NCBI GenBank assembly: GCA_965223105.1
Contig: OZ244987.1
Span: 2,666,001 to 2,730,000 of the forward strand
From: JABDMH01 sp965223105
GTDB taxonomy: Bacteria > Bacteroidota > Bacteroidia > Chitinophagales > Saprospiraceae
Length of the DNA stretch: 64,000 nt
Direction of reading: 5' to 3'
Shown: positions 1 through 8,446 of the stretch, one piece after another
How the letters are laid out: each line of letters opens with the position of its first letter
How positions within the stretch are numbered: position 1 is the first letter of the stretch
Program-made: the position numbers and the translations under genes
Notes under the pieces: generated by a model
Told to the model about the DNA's origin: nothing
Database searches by the model: none
The model's input: the letters and a program-made list of their open reading frames with translations, nothing else

Positions 1-151
1 CTCGTCCTCTATGCAAGGGTAAATCTGATGTTCCTGAACGTCTCATCGGTCGGTTTTCACTCTTAGTTTAGGATTCAAATCACTTTACCTATTCTTTTGT
101 TTCTGAAGATTGGTAACTCTTTTTATGTTTGCACTCATAATCTAAACGAGA

Positions 152-310
152 ATGAGCACAGCATCAGACGATTCCCATAAGAAATATTGGTTATACACCG
201 GCATTTCATTACTCGCCTTCATTTTATTTCTCATTTTTCTGCCTGAATTCTTTTGGCTCACGCTTCCTTTCTTGCTGACCTTTGGGGTAAAAGCATACGG
301 AGCCATGTAG
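152..310 (+). CDS. Small single-span membrane protein (52 aa), unknown function
   Basis: Reading from the ATG at 152 gives 52 residues ending at a TAG three bases before the end of the convergent SDR gene. The N-terminus is polar (MSTASDDSHKKYW). It is followed by about 34 strongly hydrophobic residues with two Pro-containing breaks, so it is one long or two short membrane spans. The C-terminus is VKAYGAM. I see no catalytic motif and do not recognise a family. The clear polar head and hydrophobic body make chance coding less likely, but there is no homology evidence and no obvious ribosome binding site or promoter box. Confidence 0.5.
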   Translation: MSTASDDSHKKYWLYTGISLLAFILFLIFLPEFFWLTLPFLLTFGVKAYGAM

Positions 311-312
311 TC

Positions 313-1128
313 TTAAACCCCGGCAAAGGCACTGAAACCACCATCGACGGGAATAATGGTGCCCGTCACAAACCTAGCTGCATCACTACATAAATAGTGG
401 ACGATACCATTGAGTTCATTGATGTCGCCGAACCTTTGCATGGGTGTATTTGCTATGATGCTTTTGCCTCTTTCCGTATAGGACCCATCATCTTGTGTCA
501 ATAAATGTCGATTCTGATTGCCAATGAAAAAACCTGGTGCTATCGCATTCACTCTAATCCCATCACCGAATTGTAAAGCAAGCTCCATAGCCATCCATTT
601 TGTCAGCATATCAATGCCAGATTTGGCCAAAGCATATCCAAAGACTCGTGTCAATGCCCGATCTGCAGCCATGGAAGAGATATTAATAATGCTGCCAACT
701 TTCTGGGAAGCCATGGTCTTTCCAAAAACCAGTGATGGCGCCACGGAGCCCATCAGATTGAGGTCAATTACCTTTTGAAGATCTTCCAGGTTTACGTCAA
801 AAATCGTCTTGCCCGGTGGTACAGTAGCTCCTGGCATATTTCCTCCTGCGGCATTGATCAGAACATCGATCCGTCCCCAACGACTTACAATTTGGGATCT
901 GGCGTTAACCAGCTGTTGCTCATCGGTCACATCAACAGCTAATCCCAAGGGATCACCACCATGTATGGCAAGACTTTTCAATTTTTGTAATACCCGTTCT
1001 TCGTGATAACCAATAACCACAATTCTGCAGCCCTGTTGGATCAGGTACTCGGCCAGGGCACCTCCTAGTGTCCCAGATCCACCGGTGATTACTATGACTT
1101 TTCCTTTGATTTCCAAATGTGTTTCCAA
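313..1128 (-). CDS. SDR oxidoreductase, probable D-mannonate oxidoreductase (fructuronate reductase)
   Basis: This is a classical short-chain dehydrogenase of 271 residues. It has the nucleotide-binding TGGSGTLG motif at 15-22, NAAGG at 92-96, the catalytic serine at 151/152, and Tyr165 and Lys169 in the YxxxK motif. The C-terminal part (APGFF, QNRHLL, DGSYTERGKSII, TPMQRFG, PVDGGFSAFAGV) matches the pattern I know from SDR-type D-mannonate oxidoreductases, which interconvert D-fructuronate and D-mannonate in glucuronate breakdown in the cytoplasm. No uxuA or uxaC neighbour is present, so the substrate is inferred from sequence pattern only. The gene stands alone, convergent with a small membrane protein gene, and the start is the ATG after a 293-bp intergenic gap. 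Confidence 0.75.
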   Translation of the reverse strand: METHLEIKGKVIVITGGSGTLGGALAEYLIQQGCRIVVIGYHEERVLQKLKSLAIHGGDPLGLAVDVTDEQQLVNARSQIVSRWGRIDVLINAAGGNMPGATVPPGKTIFDVNLEDLQKVIDLNLMGSVAPSLVFGKTMASQKVGSIINISSMAADRALTRVFGYALAKSGIDMLTKWMAMELALQFGDGIRVNAIAPGFFIGNQNRHLLTQDDGSYTERGKSIIANTPMQRFGDINELNGIVHYLCSDAARFVTGTIIPVDGGFSAFAGV

Positions 1129-1421
1129 GGTTCAATAATTTGCGTTCTAACCCTGGGTCGAATGATAAAGACTCATTCTAAACCAAGATCTTAAACATGT
1201 ATAAGTGAGAGGAATTTTGCGTAAGATAGAAAGTATGACTAAATCAATGAAATCAAATTTTTTGAGATGAATTTGGCAACCACCCGGAGTTAGATTATGA
1301 GATCAAATAATCTGATAAACGACCTTAGGACGACTGGGAAAGCAAATTTTTACATTTTATGAAGGAAGATCCTTATTTTACTAGACTGCTTGCGGTACAG
1401 AAGGAATGCTGATTCGCTAAG

Positions 1422-2102
1422 ATGAAACTCCATTGTAAATACACTATCCTGATGCTCACCTTGATCGTGAGTACTATTCGATGGGATGGTCTCTGGGCTC
1501 AGCGCTTTAGTGCAGGAATAGGTTCTGGCCTTATCATTTCTCAAATGGATGGCGATGGTTATACGGGATATGACAAGATTGGAAAACGTATCGGCCTTAG
1601 AGGACAAGCCTACATTAATGAGACAATGGATTTTATTATTGAGCTTAATTGGGAGGAAAAGGGCAGCAGAATTGAAACAGACTTAGTACTCTCAGGTGGC
1701 GAGAAAAACCGCACTATTCATTTGGTCTATGCAGAGATTCCTATGCTGCTTCGCCTGTTCAGTAAAAAACGCAACGGCTTATTTGGCGAAATTGGTGCAT
1801 CGATCTCATACTTGGTCAAGAATCGATTTAAGGTAGATGGTGATGGGAGTTTAGACAAGTTTGAGCAGCTGGCAGCAGACTTCAACAGGTCAGAATGGAA
1901 TGCCGTACTGGGCGGGGGATATGAATTCAACTCCCATTTTGGGATCCTCTTTCGTACGACCATCGGTTTTCAATATTTATACCGAAATCAAGAGGCAATC
2001 GAAGCTTGGCAGACTCAGGTCAGGCTAAAGGAGGGGGAGCCAGAACCCATTTTGCAGCTGCGTAACTATCTTGTATCAGTGGGTATGTATTATATCATCT
2101 AG
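1422..2102 (+). CDS. Outer-membrane beta-barrel protein (PorT-like family)
   Basis: This 226-residue protein begins with a signal peptide (hydrophobic 8-18, likely cut after WAQ near residue 27). The mature part alternates hydrophobic and polar residues with glycine/aromatic turns, as in small 8- to 10-strand barrels annotated as PorT or outer-membrane beta-barrel in Bacteroidota. Typical pieces are GIGSGLIISQMDG near the start, YAEIPMLLRLF in the middle and a C-terminal strand ending YLVSVGMYYII. It probably sits in the outer membrane; no specific substrate can be assigned. The last eight bases overlap the convergent phosphoesterase gene. A paralogue-like barrel is at 42500-43183. Confidence 0.7.
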   Translation: MKLHCKYTILMLTLIVSTIRWDGLWAQRFSAGIGSGLIISQMDGDGYTGYDKIGKRIGLRGQAYINETMDFIIELNWEEKGSRIETDLVLSGGEKNRTIHLVYAEIPMLLRLFSKKRNGLFGEIGASISYLVKNRFKVDGDGSLDKFEQLAADFNRSEWNAVLGGGYEFNSHFGILFRTTIGFQYLYRNQEAIEAWQTQVRLKEGEPEPILQLRNYLVSVGMYYII

Positions 2103-2598
2103 ATCTTCCCCGGCGACCCAATTCAATGATTTCGGCATTTTCAACCCGTCCTTGGTTAATCTCGAAGCGAATGGCTGTTCTTAGGACATGAAGGCCCTGA
2201 TGTCCGCATGCTCCAGGATTCATATGTAACACCCCAAACTTCTGATCGTAAATGACTTTGAGTATATGAGAGTGACCACACACGAAGATGTCTGGTGGAT
2301 CACGATCCATCATCTCTTTAATTCTGCTTTCATATTTACCCGGATAGCCACCGATATGGGTCATAAAGACTTTCATTTCTTCGCGATCAAATCTTAGATC
2401 TTCTGGGAGGCTACTGGTAATTCTCCGGTCATCAATATTACCATATACTGCCTGCACCGGTGCTAAGTCTTCCAATTTTTCAATAATCTTGAAATCTCCT
2501 ATGTCACCGGCATGCCATATTTCATCACATCTTGAAAAATGGTTCATTAGATCAGGATCCAAATAACCGTGCGTATCTGAAAGCAGCCCAATTCTCAT
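2095..2598 (-). CDS. Metallophosphoesterase, YfcE/MJ0936-type
   Basis: The 167-residue protein carries the whole calcineurin-like metal site: DTH at 8-10, GD at 31-32, GNID at 53-56, His81, and GHSH at 108-111, with a further His in LHMNPGACG. Length and motif spacing match the single-domain YfcE/MJ0936 phosphodiesterase group, which cleaves phosphodiesters with two metal ions in the cytoplasm. The natural substrate is not predictable. It lies downstream of the large T9SS protein gene on the same strand, but a strong hairpin at 2626-2653 separates them, so it is probably transcribed separately. Its 3' end overlaps the convergent barrel gene by eight bases. Confidence 0.85.
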   Translation of the reverse strand: MRIGLLSDTHGYLDPDLMNHFSRCDEIWHAGDIGDFKIIEKLEDLAPVQAVYGNIDDRRITSSLPEDLRFDREEMKVFMTHIGGYPGKYESRIKEMMDRDPPDIFVCGHSHILKVIYDQKFGVLHMNPGACGHQGLHVLRTAIRFEINQGRVENAEIIELGRRGRSR

Positions 2599-2625
2599 GG
2601 CTACGAGTATTTACTAGAAGCCAAA

Positions 2626-2653
2626 GGGCTGACCCGTGGCAGAGTCAGCCCTA
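2626..2653 (-). terminator. Hairpin terminator after the T9SS protein gene
   Basis: A perfect 9-bp stem (AGGGCTGAC / GTCAGCCCT, loop 10 nt) begins 24 bases past the stop codon of the 2677-5193 gene. Read on the minus strand the stem is followed by TTTGGCTTC, a modest U-rich tail. It fits an intrinsic terminator and resembles the AAGGGCTG hairpin at 43213. Confidence 0.6.
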
Positions 2654-2676
2654 TTCTTATCTTTCGTCGGTTACCA

Positions 2677-5193
2677 TTAATCGATGACCAGCATCTTCTT
2701 GGTGATGGAATGGTCACCGGCCACCAACTGGTAAAACAATAAACCTCCAACACCTAACTCGTTTCGATCTACAGTAATACGCTGATATCCAGTAAGATAT
2801 TCTCCGTTTGAATGCCAGACAACTCGACCGTTTGCATCGCGGATCTCCAGTGATGCGGTTCCGTTCGCTGGCATGTAGAACTCAATAGTGGTTTCCTGTT
2901 GAAAGGGATTTGGTGCGTTTTGCATCAATATAGGTTGAAGTACCTGATTTCCCCTCTGAAGATCTAACCTAACCGATTGAAGACCTTCTGAAACACTTAT
3001 GGCCGTTGGGCTATTCAAATCCGCAGCAAGACTCAGAGATCTACTGAGTATATCAGCCCGTAGCGCCTTCAGCTCAATTTCAAACAAAATGTCATCTGGT
3101 GTAAAAGACCTATCGGACTGTGCAAACCAAGTGATGGCAATAGATCCGTGCTGGTCTTCTTCTGGAACAACCGCCTCAAATACGCCATCTCTATGAAATT
3201 TTCCTTTGCTTATACCCATTATCGACCAGGAAGCAGGATCCAGATCTAAGGACAAGGAAAATGCCCTGAGACCAGCCACGTCGTCACCAAACCTGAATGG
3301 TACCGTTATGATCTCATTCTGGTTAGCCAATCGGTCTTTGGTCACGATATTGATCTCCTTAGGCTGGATATCTTGTGACGGTGCCTCAATGGTTAGTTGA
3401 CCAATGTCACCTACCTTAACCGCCATAAATTGGACATTGGTATTCCCACCATTGTAAGGCGAAATTATGTAGTGATCTGGAAGTTTCACTTCCAAAGGAT
3501 CCAGGGTATCAGGAAATTGGAATCTGCGATCAAAGATCTTCCATGCTTCATTGCCCATCTTCTTGTCAAGGCCAATAATCAATCTCTGCATAGCCAGTAA
3601 GTCCGAGAAATCTATGGTCTGATCACCGTTGATGTCTGCTGCTATCAGATCATAGGGATCCTTCAATGTTCGGATACCATCAACGTGCAAGGACAACAAG
3701 GTATAGTCATACATATCCACACCCTCCATAACGTCAGTATTCTTATAGGGTGTGATCATAATCTCCCTTCCCAAGGGAATATTATCGAAGGCAAACTTGC
3801 CTTCTTGGTCGGTCATCTGCTGCATTTCTTGCATCAGTGTTACCTCTACTCCATCAACTCCCTGACCTTCGTCACTCATCACTTCTCCACTGATCACGCC
3901 ACCTAGACATTCAAAGCTGTTGGCTTGCACGATCACCTCTACCATAATGTAATCGGAATTGCCGGCTTCATCAGTCACAATAAATTTGACCTGGTTAGAA
4001 CCAAAATCTTCACAAGTGAAGACCGAGGGTTCTAATTCAAATTTTAGGTTCTCCGGTGAGGTGCAGTTGTCTACACTGCTGGAATTGAATTCCTCTGGCC
4101 AGACTTCTACCTTGCCTTCATTAGTATCAGACTGCACAAGCACGGCAGTGATCGAACTGATTCCTATAACAGTTGGTGGCTTATTGTCTACTGCCTTCAC
4201 ATCGACAACTACCTGGCATTCGGTGGTATTCCCACACACATCAAAAGCCTTGAAAGTAACCAGCGTTTGGCCAGGTTCATAATAACCGCTGGCATCCGAA
4301 CCGCTGTAGCTGACCCCACTGGAACTATAAGAATGGTATTCAGACGAACTTTCTACCTTTTTGCGTGAATAGGCAAAATACACTGCACCACAGTCGTCTT
4401 TAGCTTTTACCTTAGGAATATCAACAAAGACTTTTTCACCATCACAGTCTCCATTGGTCACTTCAATATCATCGGAGCAAAAAGTTATTGTGGGGGCTTC
4501 ATGATCGTAGACATAGATCTTTTGGAGATATGTCCATTTACCTTTCGAAGTAGCATGGCCATACCCACCACCGTAGCTGCTTTGGTATTGACACCAGTCA
4601 ATGAGTTCCCAGGTCCGGTGAATTACCTTGCAGGGGTTGTGACCGTACTTATTGTGACCATAACCATAAGCGGTACTATGGTATGGTACTGTCTTATCGT
4701 GATATCGAAGACCTAACTTGGCACAGCCGTAATGATCAAACTCGGGCCAGTTGTAGTGCTTTGGCAATTTGTCGGGATGTAGCGATCCACCGCATTCCTT
4801 CATATGGTAATCTTTTGGCCAATAGACGTCGTGATGACCATTAAAGCCGTGTCCTCCGTGGGGGTCAGTAATGTGGATCGTTTGCTCGCACCAATACCAA
4901 TCGTAATGATACTTGACCTTCCACTTACGAATGATCTTACCTTTGCCGCATTTGTCTAAATGCTTAGTTACCCAAGGACCTTCGACATGGATCTTATCGT
5001 ATCCATAGGCCTTCGGGTATCCATAGTGGTCAAGGTTGTCGTACAGCTCTCCGCAATAAACATAGATGTGCTCTTCTGGGCATTTGAAGGGGATTCCTCC
5101 TTCTGTATTTCCGTACAGGAATGGAGACATGAGGAGATACGCAAGTACCGTCAATAGGTACGCGTCAGAGATGCGTCTAGTAGGTTGTCCCAT
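2677..5193 (-). CDS. Large secreted His/Tyr/Gly-rich protein with dockerin, cohesin-like and T9SS sorting domains
   Basis: This 838-residue protein starts with a signal peptide (hydrophobic 12-27). Residues about 35-230 form an unusual region rich in His, Tyr, Gly, Lys and Trp with spaced cysteines and many GYGHNKYGH-like stretches. Residues 230-430 look like HYR/Ig-like surface repeats (DHEAPTITFCSDD, DVCGNTTECQVVVDV, DNKPPTV). About 430-495 is a carboxypeptidase-regulatory-like beta-sandwich. About 495-545 is a dockerin-type segment with the calcium loop DINGDQTIDFSDL. About 620-740 is cohesin-like. Residues 752-838 are a type A T9SS sorting domain (QNAPNPF start, KKMLVID end). It is expected to be exported by T9SS and attached to or released from the cell surface. 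Ligand and function are unknown; the His-rich region suggests metal binding as an inference only. Confidence 0.75.
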   Translation of the reverse strand: MGQPTRRISDAYLLTVLAYLLMSPFLYGNTEGGIPFKCPEEHIYVYCGELYDNLDHYGYPKAYGYDKIHVEGPWVTKHLDKCGKGKIIRKWKVKYHYDWYWCEQTIHITDPHGGHGFNGHHDVYWPKDYHMKECGGSLHPDKLPKHYNWPEFDHYGCAKLGLRYHDKTVPYHSTAYGYGHNKYGHNPCKVIHRTWELIDWCQYQSSYGGGYGHATSKGKWTYLQKIYVYDHEAPTITFCSDDIEVTNGDCDGEKVFVDIPKVKAKDDCGAVYFAYSRKKVESSSEYHSYSSSGVSYSGSDASGYYEPGQTLVTFKAFDVCGNTTECQVVVDVKAVDNKPPTVIGISSITAVLVQSDTNEGKVEVWPEEFNSSSVDNCTSPENLKFELEPSVFTCEDFGSNQVKFIVTDEAGNSDYIMVEVIVQANSFECLGGVISGEVMSDEGQGVDGVEVTLMQEMQQMTDQEGKFAFDNIPLGREIMITPYKNTDVMEGVDMYDYTLLSLHVDGIRTLKDPYDLIAADINGDQTIDFSDLLAMQRLIIGLDKKMGNEAWKIFDRRFQFPDTLDPLEVKLPDHYIISPYNGGNTNVQFMAVKVGDIGQLTIEAPSQDIQPKEINIVTKDRLANQNEIITVPFRFGDDVAGLRAFSLSLDLDPASWSIMGISKGKFHRDGVFEAVVPEEDQHGSIAITWFAQSDRSFTPDDILFEIELKALRADILSRSLSLAADLNSPTAISVSEGLQSVRLDLQRGNQVLQPILMQNAPNPFQQETTIEFYMPANGTASLEIRDANGRVVWHSNGEYLTGYQRITVDRNELGVGGLLFYQLVAGDHSITKKMLVID

Positions 5194-5439
5194 GCGTTGT
5201 TCTTGAGTTAGGAGTTATTAATTATGTTCTGGGAGCTTCATTTTGACTTTTCAAAGTGAAGCGTTCGTATTCTAAAACTACAGAATATATCTGGCAAAAT
5301 AAGTGCCTAATTTACTGTAACTATGATATTAGAACTTTAACTTATCTCTTAACTTTTCGGTAGTATAGGATTATATATTTGACCCCCTTTCGCCTTGGGA
5401 TAAAAAATGTCAAAAAAATGAGGTTGAAACGTTATTGGC

Positions 5440-5447
5440 TATCTTTG
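5440..5447 (+). promoter_or_regulatory. Bacteroidota-type -7 box (TATCTTTG)
   Basis: TATCTTTG matches the TAnnTTTG -7 consensus exactly and lies 28 bases before the ATG of the C1 peptidase gene. A TTG at 5424-5426 is closer than the usual -33 spacing, so only the -7 element is convincing. Confidence 0.5.
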
Positions 5448-5475
5448 CAGTTCGCACTTTTCAAATCAGCTGATT

Positions 5476-6654
5476 ATGATAGCAACAGTTAGAACCTTTA
5501 TAGTGACCGGACTACTTCTCTTATGGCTCACGGTAAGTGGCCAAGACGTCCTTAAGCGTAACGGTTTTGAGTTTACCTTTGTGAATAAGATACCCTGTAC
5601 ATCCATTAAGAATCAAGCTAAGACTGGTACTTGTTGGAGTTTCAGTACGGCATCCTATCTGGAGTCTGAAGCCTTCAGAATGGGTAAGGCATGGACTGAT
5701 CTCTCTGAAATGTTTTGGGTAAGGAAGGCTTACGTCGAAAAGGCTCAAAAATATTTGCGCTATCACGGTAAGGCCAATTTTGGACAGGGAGGTCTGAGTC
5801 ATGATGTACTTCGACTGTACCAGCAATATGGAGCTGTCCCTGAAGAAGTCTACGATGGTCTAGTGAATGCTGACGAGAAGCACAATCACAATAGTCTGGA
5901 AAAAGAGCTGAAATCTTATTTGGATAGCCTTATTGACAGGAGAGATATTCCTGCAGATTGGAAACTGAAATATGAGAAAATTCTCGATCAATATTTGGGT
6001 GTAGTTCCTCAGGAGTTTAACTACGAAGGGAAAGTCTATGATCCACAGTCTTTCGCCAGATCCCATGTCGGAGTAGATGCTGATGAATATGTTACCCTGA
6101 CCTCGTTCTCGCACCACCCATGGTACAGTCAGTTTGTGCTTGAAGTTCCTGACAACTTTTCTGATGGAATGTATATTAACCTGCCGCTGCAAGATCTGAT
6201 GCAGGTGATCGATCACAGCCTATCTTCAGGTAGGACAATCGTTTGGGACTGCGACGTGAGTGAGAAGGGCTTTTCGGCAAGACAGGGGTTGGCGCTCCTT
6301 CCGGATGAATATTCTGAGCAAGCCAGTGTTAATTTCCAATCTCCGGATCAGGAATTGGAGGTATCCGGGCCAATGCGACAGCAAGAATTTGATAGCTATT
6401 CCCTTACCGACGATCATTTGATGCATATCGTGGGAAAAGCCACTGACCAAAGTGGAAAACCATATTATTACGTAAAGAATTCCTGGGGTGAATCGCCGGG
6501 TTTTCAAGGCTACCTTATGGCATCGTCAGGATACATGGCTTTAAATACGATTGGCATCACCGTGCACAAGGAAGGTGTACCCTTAGAGATATGGCAAAAA
6601 ATCAACAAGAAGCATATGCCATCTTCTGCTGAAGAAAAGATCCAACCAAGATGA
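5476..6654 (+). CDS. C1 family peptidase, bleomycin hydrolase/aminopeptidase C type, exported
   Basis: The papain-like triad is visible: Cys53 in GTCWSF, His314 in DDHLMH, and Asn335 in KNSWG. The region after Cys (LSEMFWVRKAYVEKA, QGG, YGAVPEEVYDG) is characteristic of the bleomycin hydrolase/PepC branch. Length, 392 residues, is a little shorter than cytosolic bleomycin hydrolases. Unlike those enzymes this one has an N-terminal hydrophobic segment (8-22, ending SGQ), so it is probably periplasmic or secreted. It would act as an aminopeptidase on short peptides. A good -7 box is 28 bases upstream. It is followed by the DUF697/SHOCT gene on the same strand after an 80-bp gap. Confidence 0.85.
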   Translation: MIATVRTFIVTGLLLLWLTVSGQDVLKRNGFEFTFVNKIPCTSIKNQAKTGTCWSFSTASYLESEAFRMGKAWTDLSEMFWVRKAYVEKAQKYLRYHGKANFGQGGLSHDVLRLYQQYGAVPEEVYDGLVNADEKHNHNSLEKELKSYLDSLIDRRDIPADWKLKYEKILDQYLGVVPQEFNYEGKVYDPQSFARSHVGVDADEYVTLTSFSHHPWYSQFVLEVPDNFSDGMYINLPLQDLMQVIDHSLSSGRTIVWDCDVSEKGFSARQGLALLPDEYSEQASVNFQSPDQELEVSGPMRQQEFDSYSLTDDHLMHIVGKATDQSGKPYYYVKNSWGESPGFQGYLMASSGYMALNTIGITVHKEGVPLEIWQKINKKHMPSSAEEKIQPR

Positions 6655-6735
6655 TCTGGGTGCGTTCCGTTCGTCGAATATTCACACGGCCATTGTTTTT
6701 AATATATAATTTAGTACCATTTGAAGACAAGTGAG

Positions 6736-7311
6736 ATGGAGAACCGAAAAGAATTGGCACAGGACATTGTAAAAAGTCATGTAATGTATTCGCTTGGAGC
6801 TGGGCTTGTACCCGTACCTCTACTAGATATAGCGGCAGTTTCTGTAGTGCAATTGGATATGCTCAGGCAATTGGCAAAATTGTACGGAAAGGATTTTAAG
6901 GAATCGGCTGGAAAAGGGTGGATTTCTGCCATTACAGGAAGTACGATGGCTCGCATGGGAGCAAGTCTAGTCAAAACTATTCCCGGAATAGGTTCAATAC
7001 TGGGAGGTGTAACCATGTCTGCTCTTAGCGGCGCATCAACCTATGCTATCGGTCAGGTCTTTATTTGGCATTTTGCTACTGGAGGTGACTTTATGAGCTT
7101 CAATTTTGAGAAGGCCAAAAAGATCTACGAGCAGGAGTTTGAAAAGGGCAAGCAAGTGGCAAAAGAAATGGAAAAGGAAGTTGAGCAGAAACAGTCAAGT
7201 AGCGATGATCCCTATACCAAATTGGAGAAACTCGCTGAGCTGAAGAAAAAGGGAATCATTACCGAAGAGGATTTTAACGAACAGAAAAGAAAGCTACTAG
7301 AATCTCTGTAA
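6736..7311 (+). CDS. DUF697 (YcjF/EcsC-like) membrane-associated protein with C-terminal SHOCT domain
   Basis: Starting at the ATG at 6736, the protein is 191 residues. A TTG five codons upstream is also in frame but less likely. Residues about 8-115 form the DUF697-type alpha-helical module, including SLGAGLVPVPLLDIAAVSVVQ and IPGIGSILGG, two hydrophobic Gly-rich segments that probably contact membrane. A charged coiled-coil (120-155, EKGKQVAKEMEKEVEQKQ) follows. The last 33 residues (KLEKLAELKKKGIITEEDF) are a SHOCT helical hairpin, a small oligomerisation module. Function is unknown; such proteins are thought to be membrane-associated and sometimes partner with GTPases. None is seen here. 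Confidence 0.7.
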   Translation: MENRKELAQDIVKSHVMYSLGAGLVPVPLLDIAAVSVVQLDMLRQLAKLYGKDFKESAGKGWISAITGSTMARMGASLVKTIPGIGSILGGVTMSALSGASTYAIGQVFIWHFATGGDFMSFNFEKAKKIYEQEFEKGKQVAKEMEKEVEQKQSSSDDPYTKLEKLAELKKKGIITEEDFNEQKRKLLESL

Positions 7312-7386
7312 AAAGATCTACCTATTACGATTCGAAAATGAATCGAATTCTAATAAGGGCAAATGTATGTCCCAGTCGATGGTTTT

Positions 7387-8373
7387 TTATTCCTGGCGGA
7401 ACCGGCCCAATATTGATCTGATCCATCCCACCAAAAAAAACTGCTTCTTTAAATCCTTCATTTTACTTTCTAACTGCACGAGATCTCCAGTCTCTATGGA
7501 GTGGACACGTAAGACAATCCGGTCATGTCGATGGTACTTATGGAGTTGTTTAGATGCAAAAGAGAATATCAATGGCACAACGGCTTCACCCATTATCTGG
7601 CCCTGTTGAAAACTTTGAGACGACCATCCCAAGGATCGAAATTGGCGGCGTTGGTGGGTTAGGTAGTCCGGGAGATCAAGATAGATGTTTAAGGGATTTT
7701 GACTTCGATTGTGTAACTCACCATACACCGTACTTTTGCCTTCAAAGGACCAGTTTGGTCTACCGAGATCAATCGAGGTCAAGGTGAAGGTCAGATTACT
7801 GTCAAGTGGTTGTTGGATCACAGGATAGCGGTCAAAATAATCTTGAAAGTTGCCTTGGAAGAAGGTGTCAGCGATCGCTTGCTGCAACTGATACCAATCC
7901 CAGAGAATGGCTTCCTCCTCTTCCCCCAATTTGCGAGCAGATCTCTGAAATGAGGATGTGCTGATCAACATCGCCAAATCACATTGGTAGTACTCCTTGG
8001 CACTGATGAGTTGGCGAACCTCTTGGAGTCCTACCCTATGACTTTCATGATACCGTTTAATTTGAACCGCTGATCTCTTCCCCTCATAAGATACAATCAG
8101 GTCTGCTCCAAAATCCGGACTGTAATCCGCATCCTCTAAAATGTACCCATTCACTGAGAACAGGTAAGCAATGAAACTTTCAAATTCTCGGGGATCTGTA
8201 TCTTGAAACCGAATGGGAATACGCGGAAAAAGATATTCTTCAATATCCACTTCGGTAAAATCTTGTGTCAACCTTTTCAGCATCTCTTCATAGAATAAAA
8301 GAAAGTTCAGGACCTGGTGATATGAGCACAGCAGATAGCACTCTAACGACATCTGAAGCATTTTTCTTGCCAA
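7387..8373 (-). CDS. Orphan Mrr-type restriction endonuclease-like protein with extra beta-rich C-terminal domain
   Basis: Residues about 60-170 carry the Mrr/PD-(D/E)xK fold. Glu64 is in PREFESFIAYLF, Asp91 in PDFGADLIV and Gln104-x-Lys106 in AVQIKRY, followed by GLQEVRQLISAKEYY and DLAMLISTSSFQRSA as in Mrr_cat families. Q-x-K replacing E-x-K is normal for Mrr proteins. Residues 1-58 are an alpha-helical head with several cysteines; 173-328 form a beta-rich region with a basic tail, which I do not recognise. The protein would cut DNA, possibly modified DNA, but no methylase or helicase partner is adjacent, so it is either a solitary type IV-like nuclease or a non-defence relative. Internal Met31 is an alternative start. 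Confidence 0.7.
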   Translation of the reverse strand: MARKMLQMSLECYLLCSYHQVLNFLLFYEEMLKRLTQDFTEVDIEEYLFPRIPIRFQDTDPREFESFIAYLFSVNGYILEDADYSPDFGADLIVSYEGKRSAVQIKRYHESHRVGLQEVRQLISAKEYYQCDLAMLISTSSFQRSARKLGEEEEAILWDWYQLQQAIADTFFQGNFQDYFDRYPVIQQPLDSNLTFTLTSIDLGRPNWSFEGKSTVYGELHNRSQNPLNIYLDLPDYLTHQRRQFRSLGWSSQSFQQGQIMGEAVVPLIFSFASKQLHKYHRHDRIVLRVHSIETGDLVQLESKMKDLKKQFFLVGWIRSILGRFRQE

Positions 8374-8446
8374 ATCTTCAGTGGGTCTCTATTTAGCTAG
8401 ATCGGCAGATAACCTACTATCGACAAATGAATGGTGGCGTTCGAGC

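Noticed and set aside
2999..5157. Several plus-strand open frames of 60-107 codons opposite the T9SS protein gene
   Set aside because: They lie antisense to a long, well-supported coding region and show no family resemblance.
6713..6721. TACCATTTG as a -7 box for the DUF697 gene
   Set aside because: It has three instead of two bases between TA and TTTG, so it does not meet the consensus.
7326..7345. CGATTC/GAATCG hairpin between the DUF697 and Mrr genes
   Set aside because: Only six base pairs with no T-tail; too weak to call a terminator.
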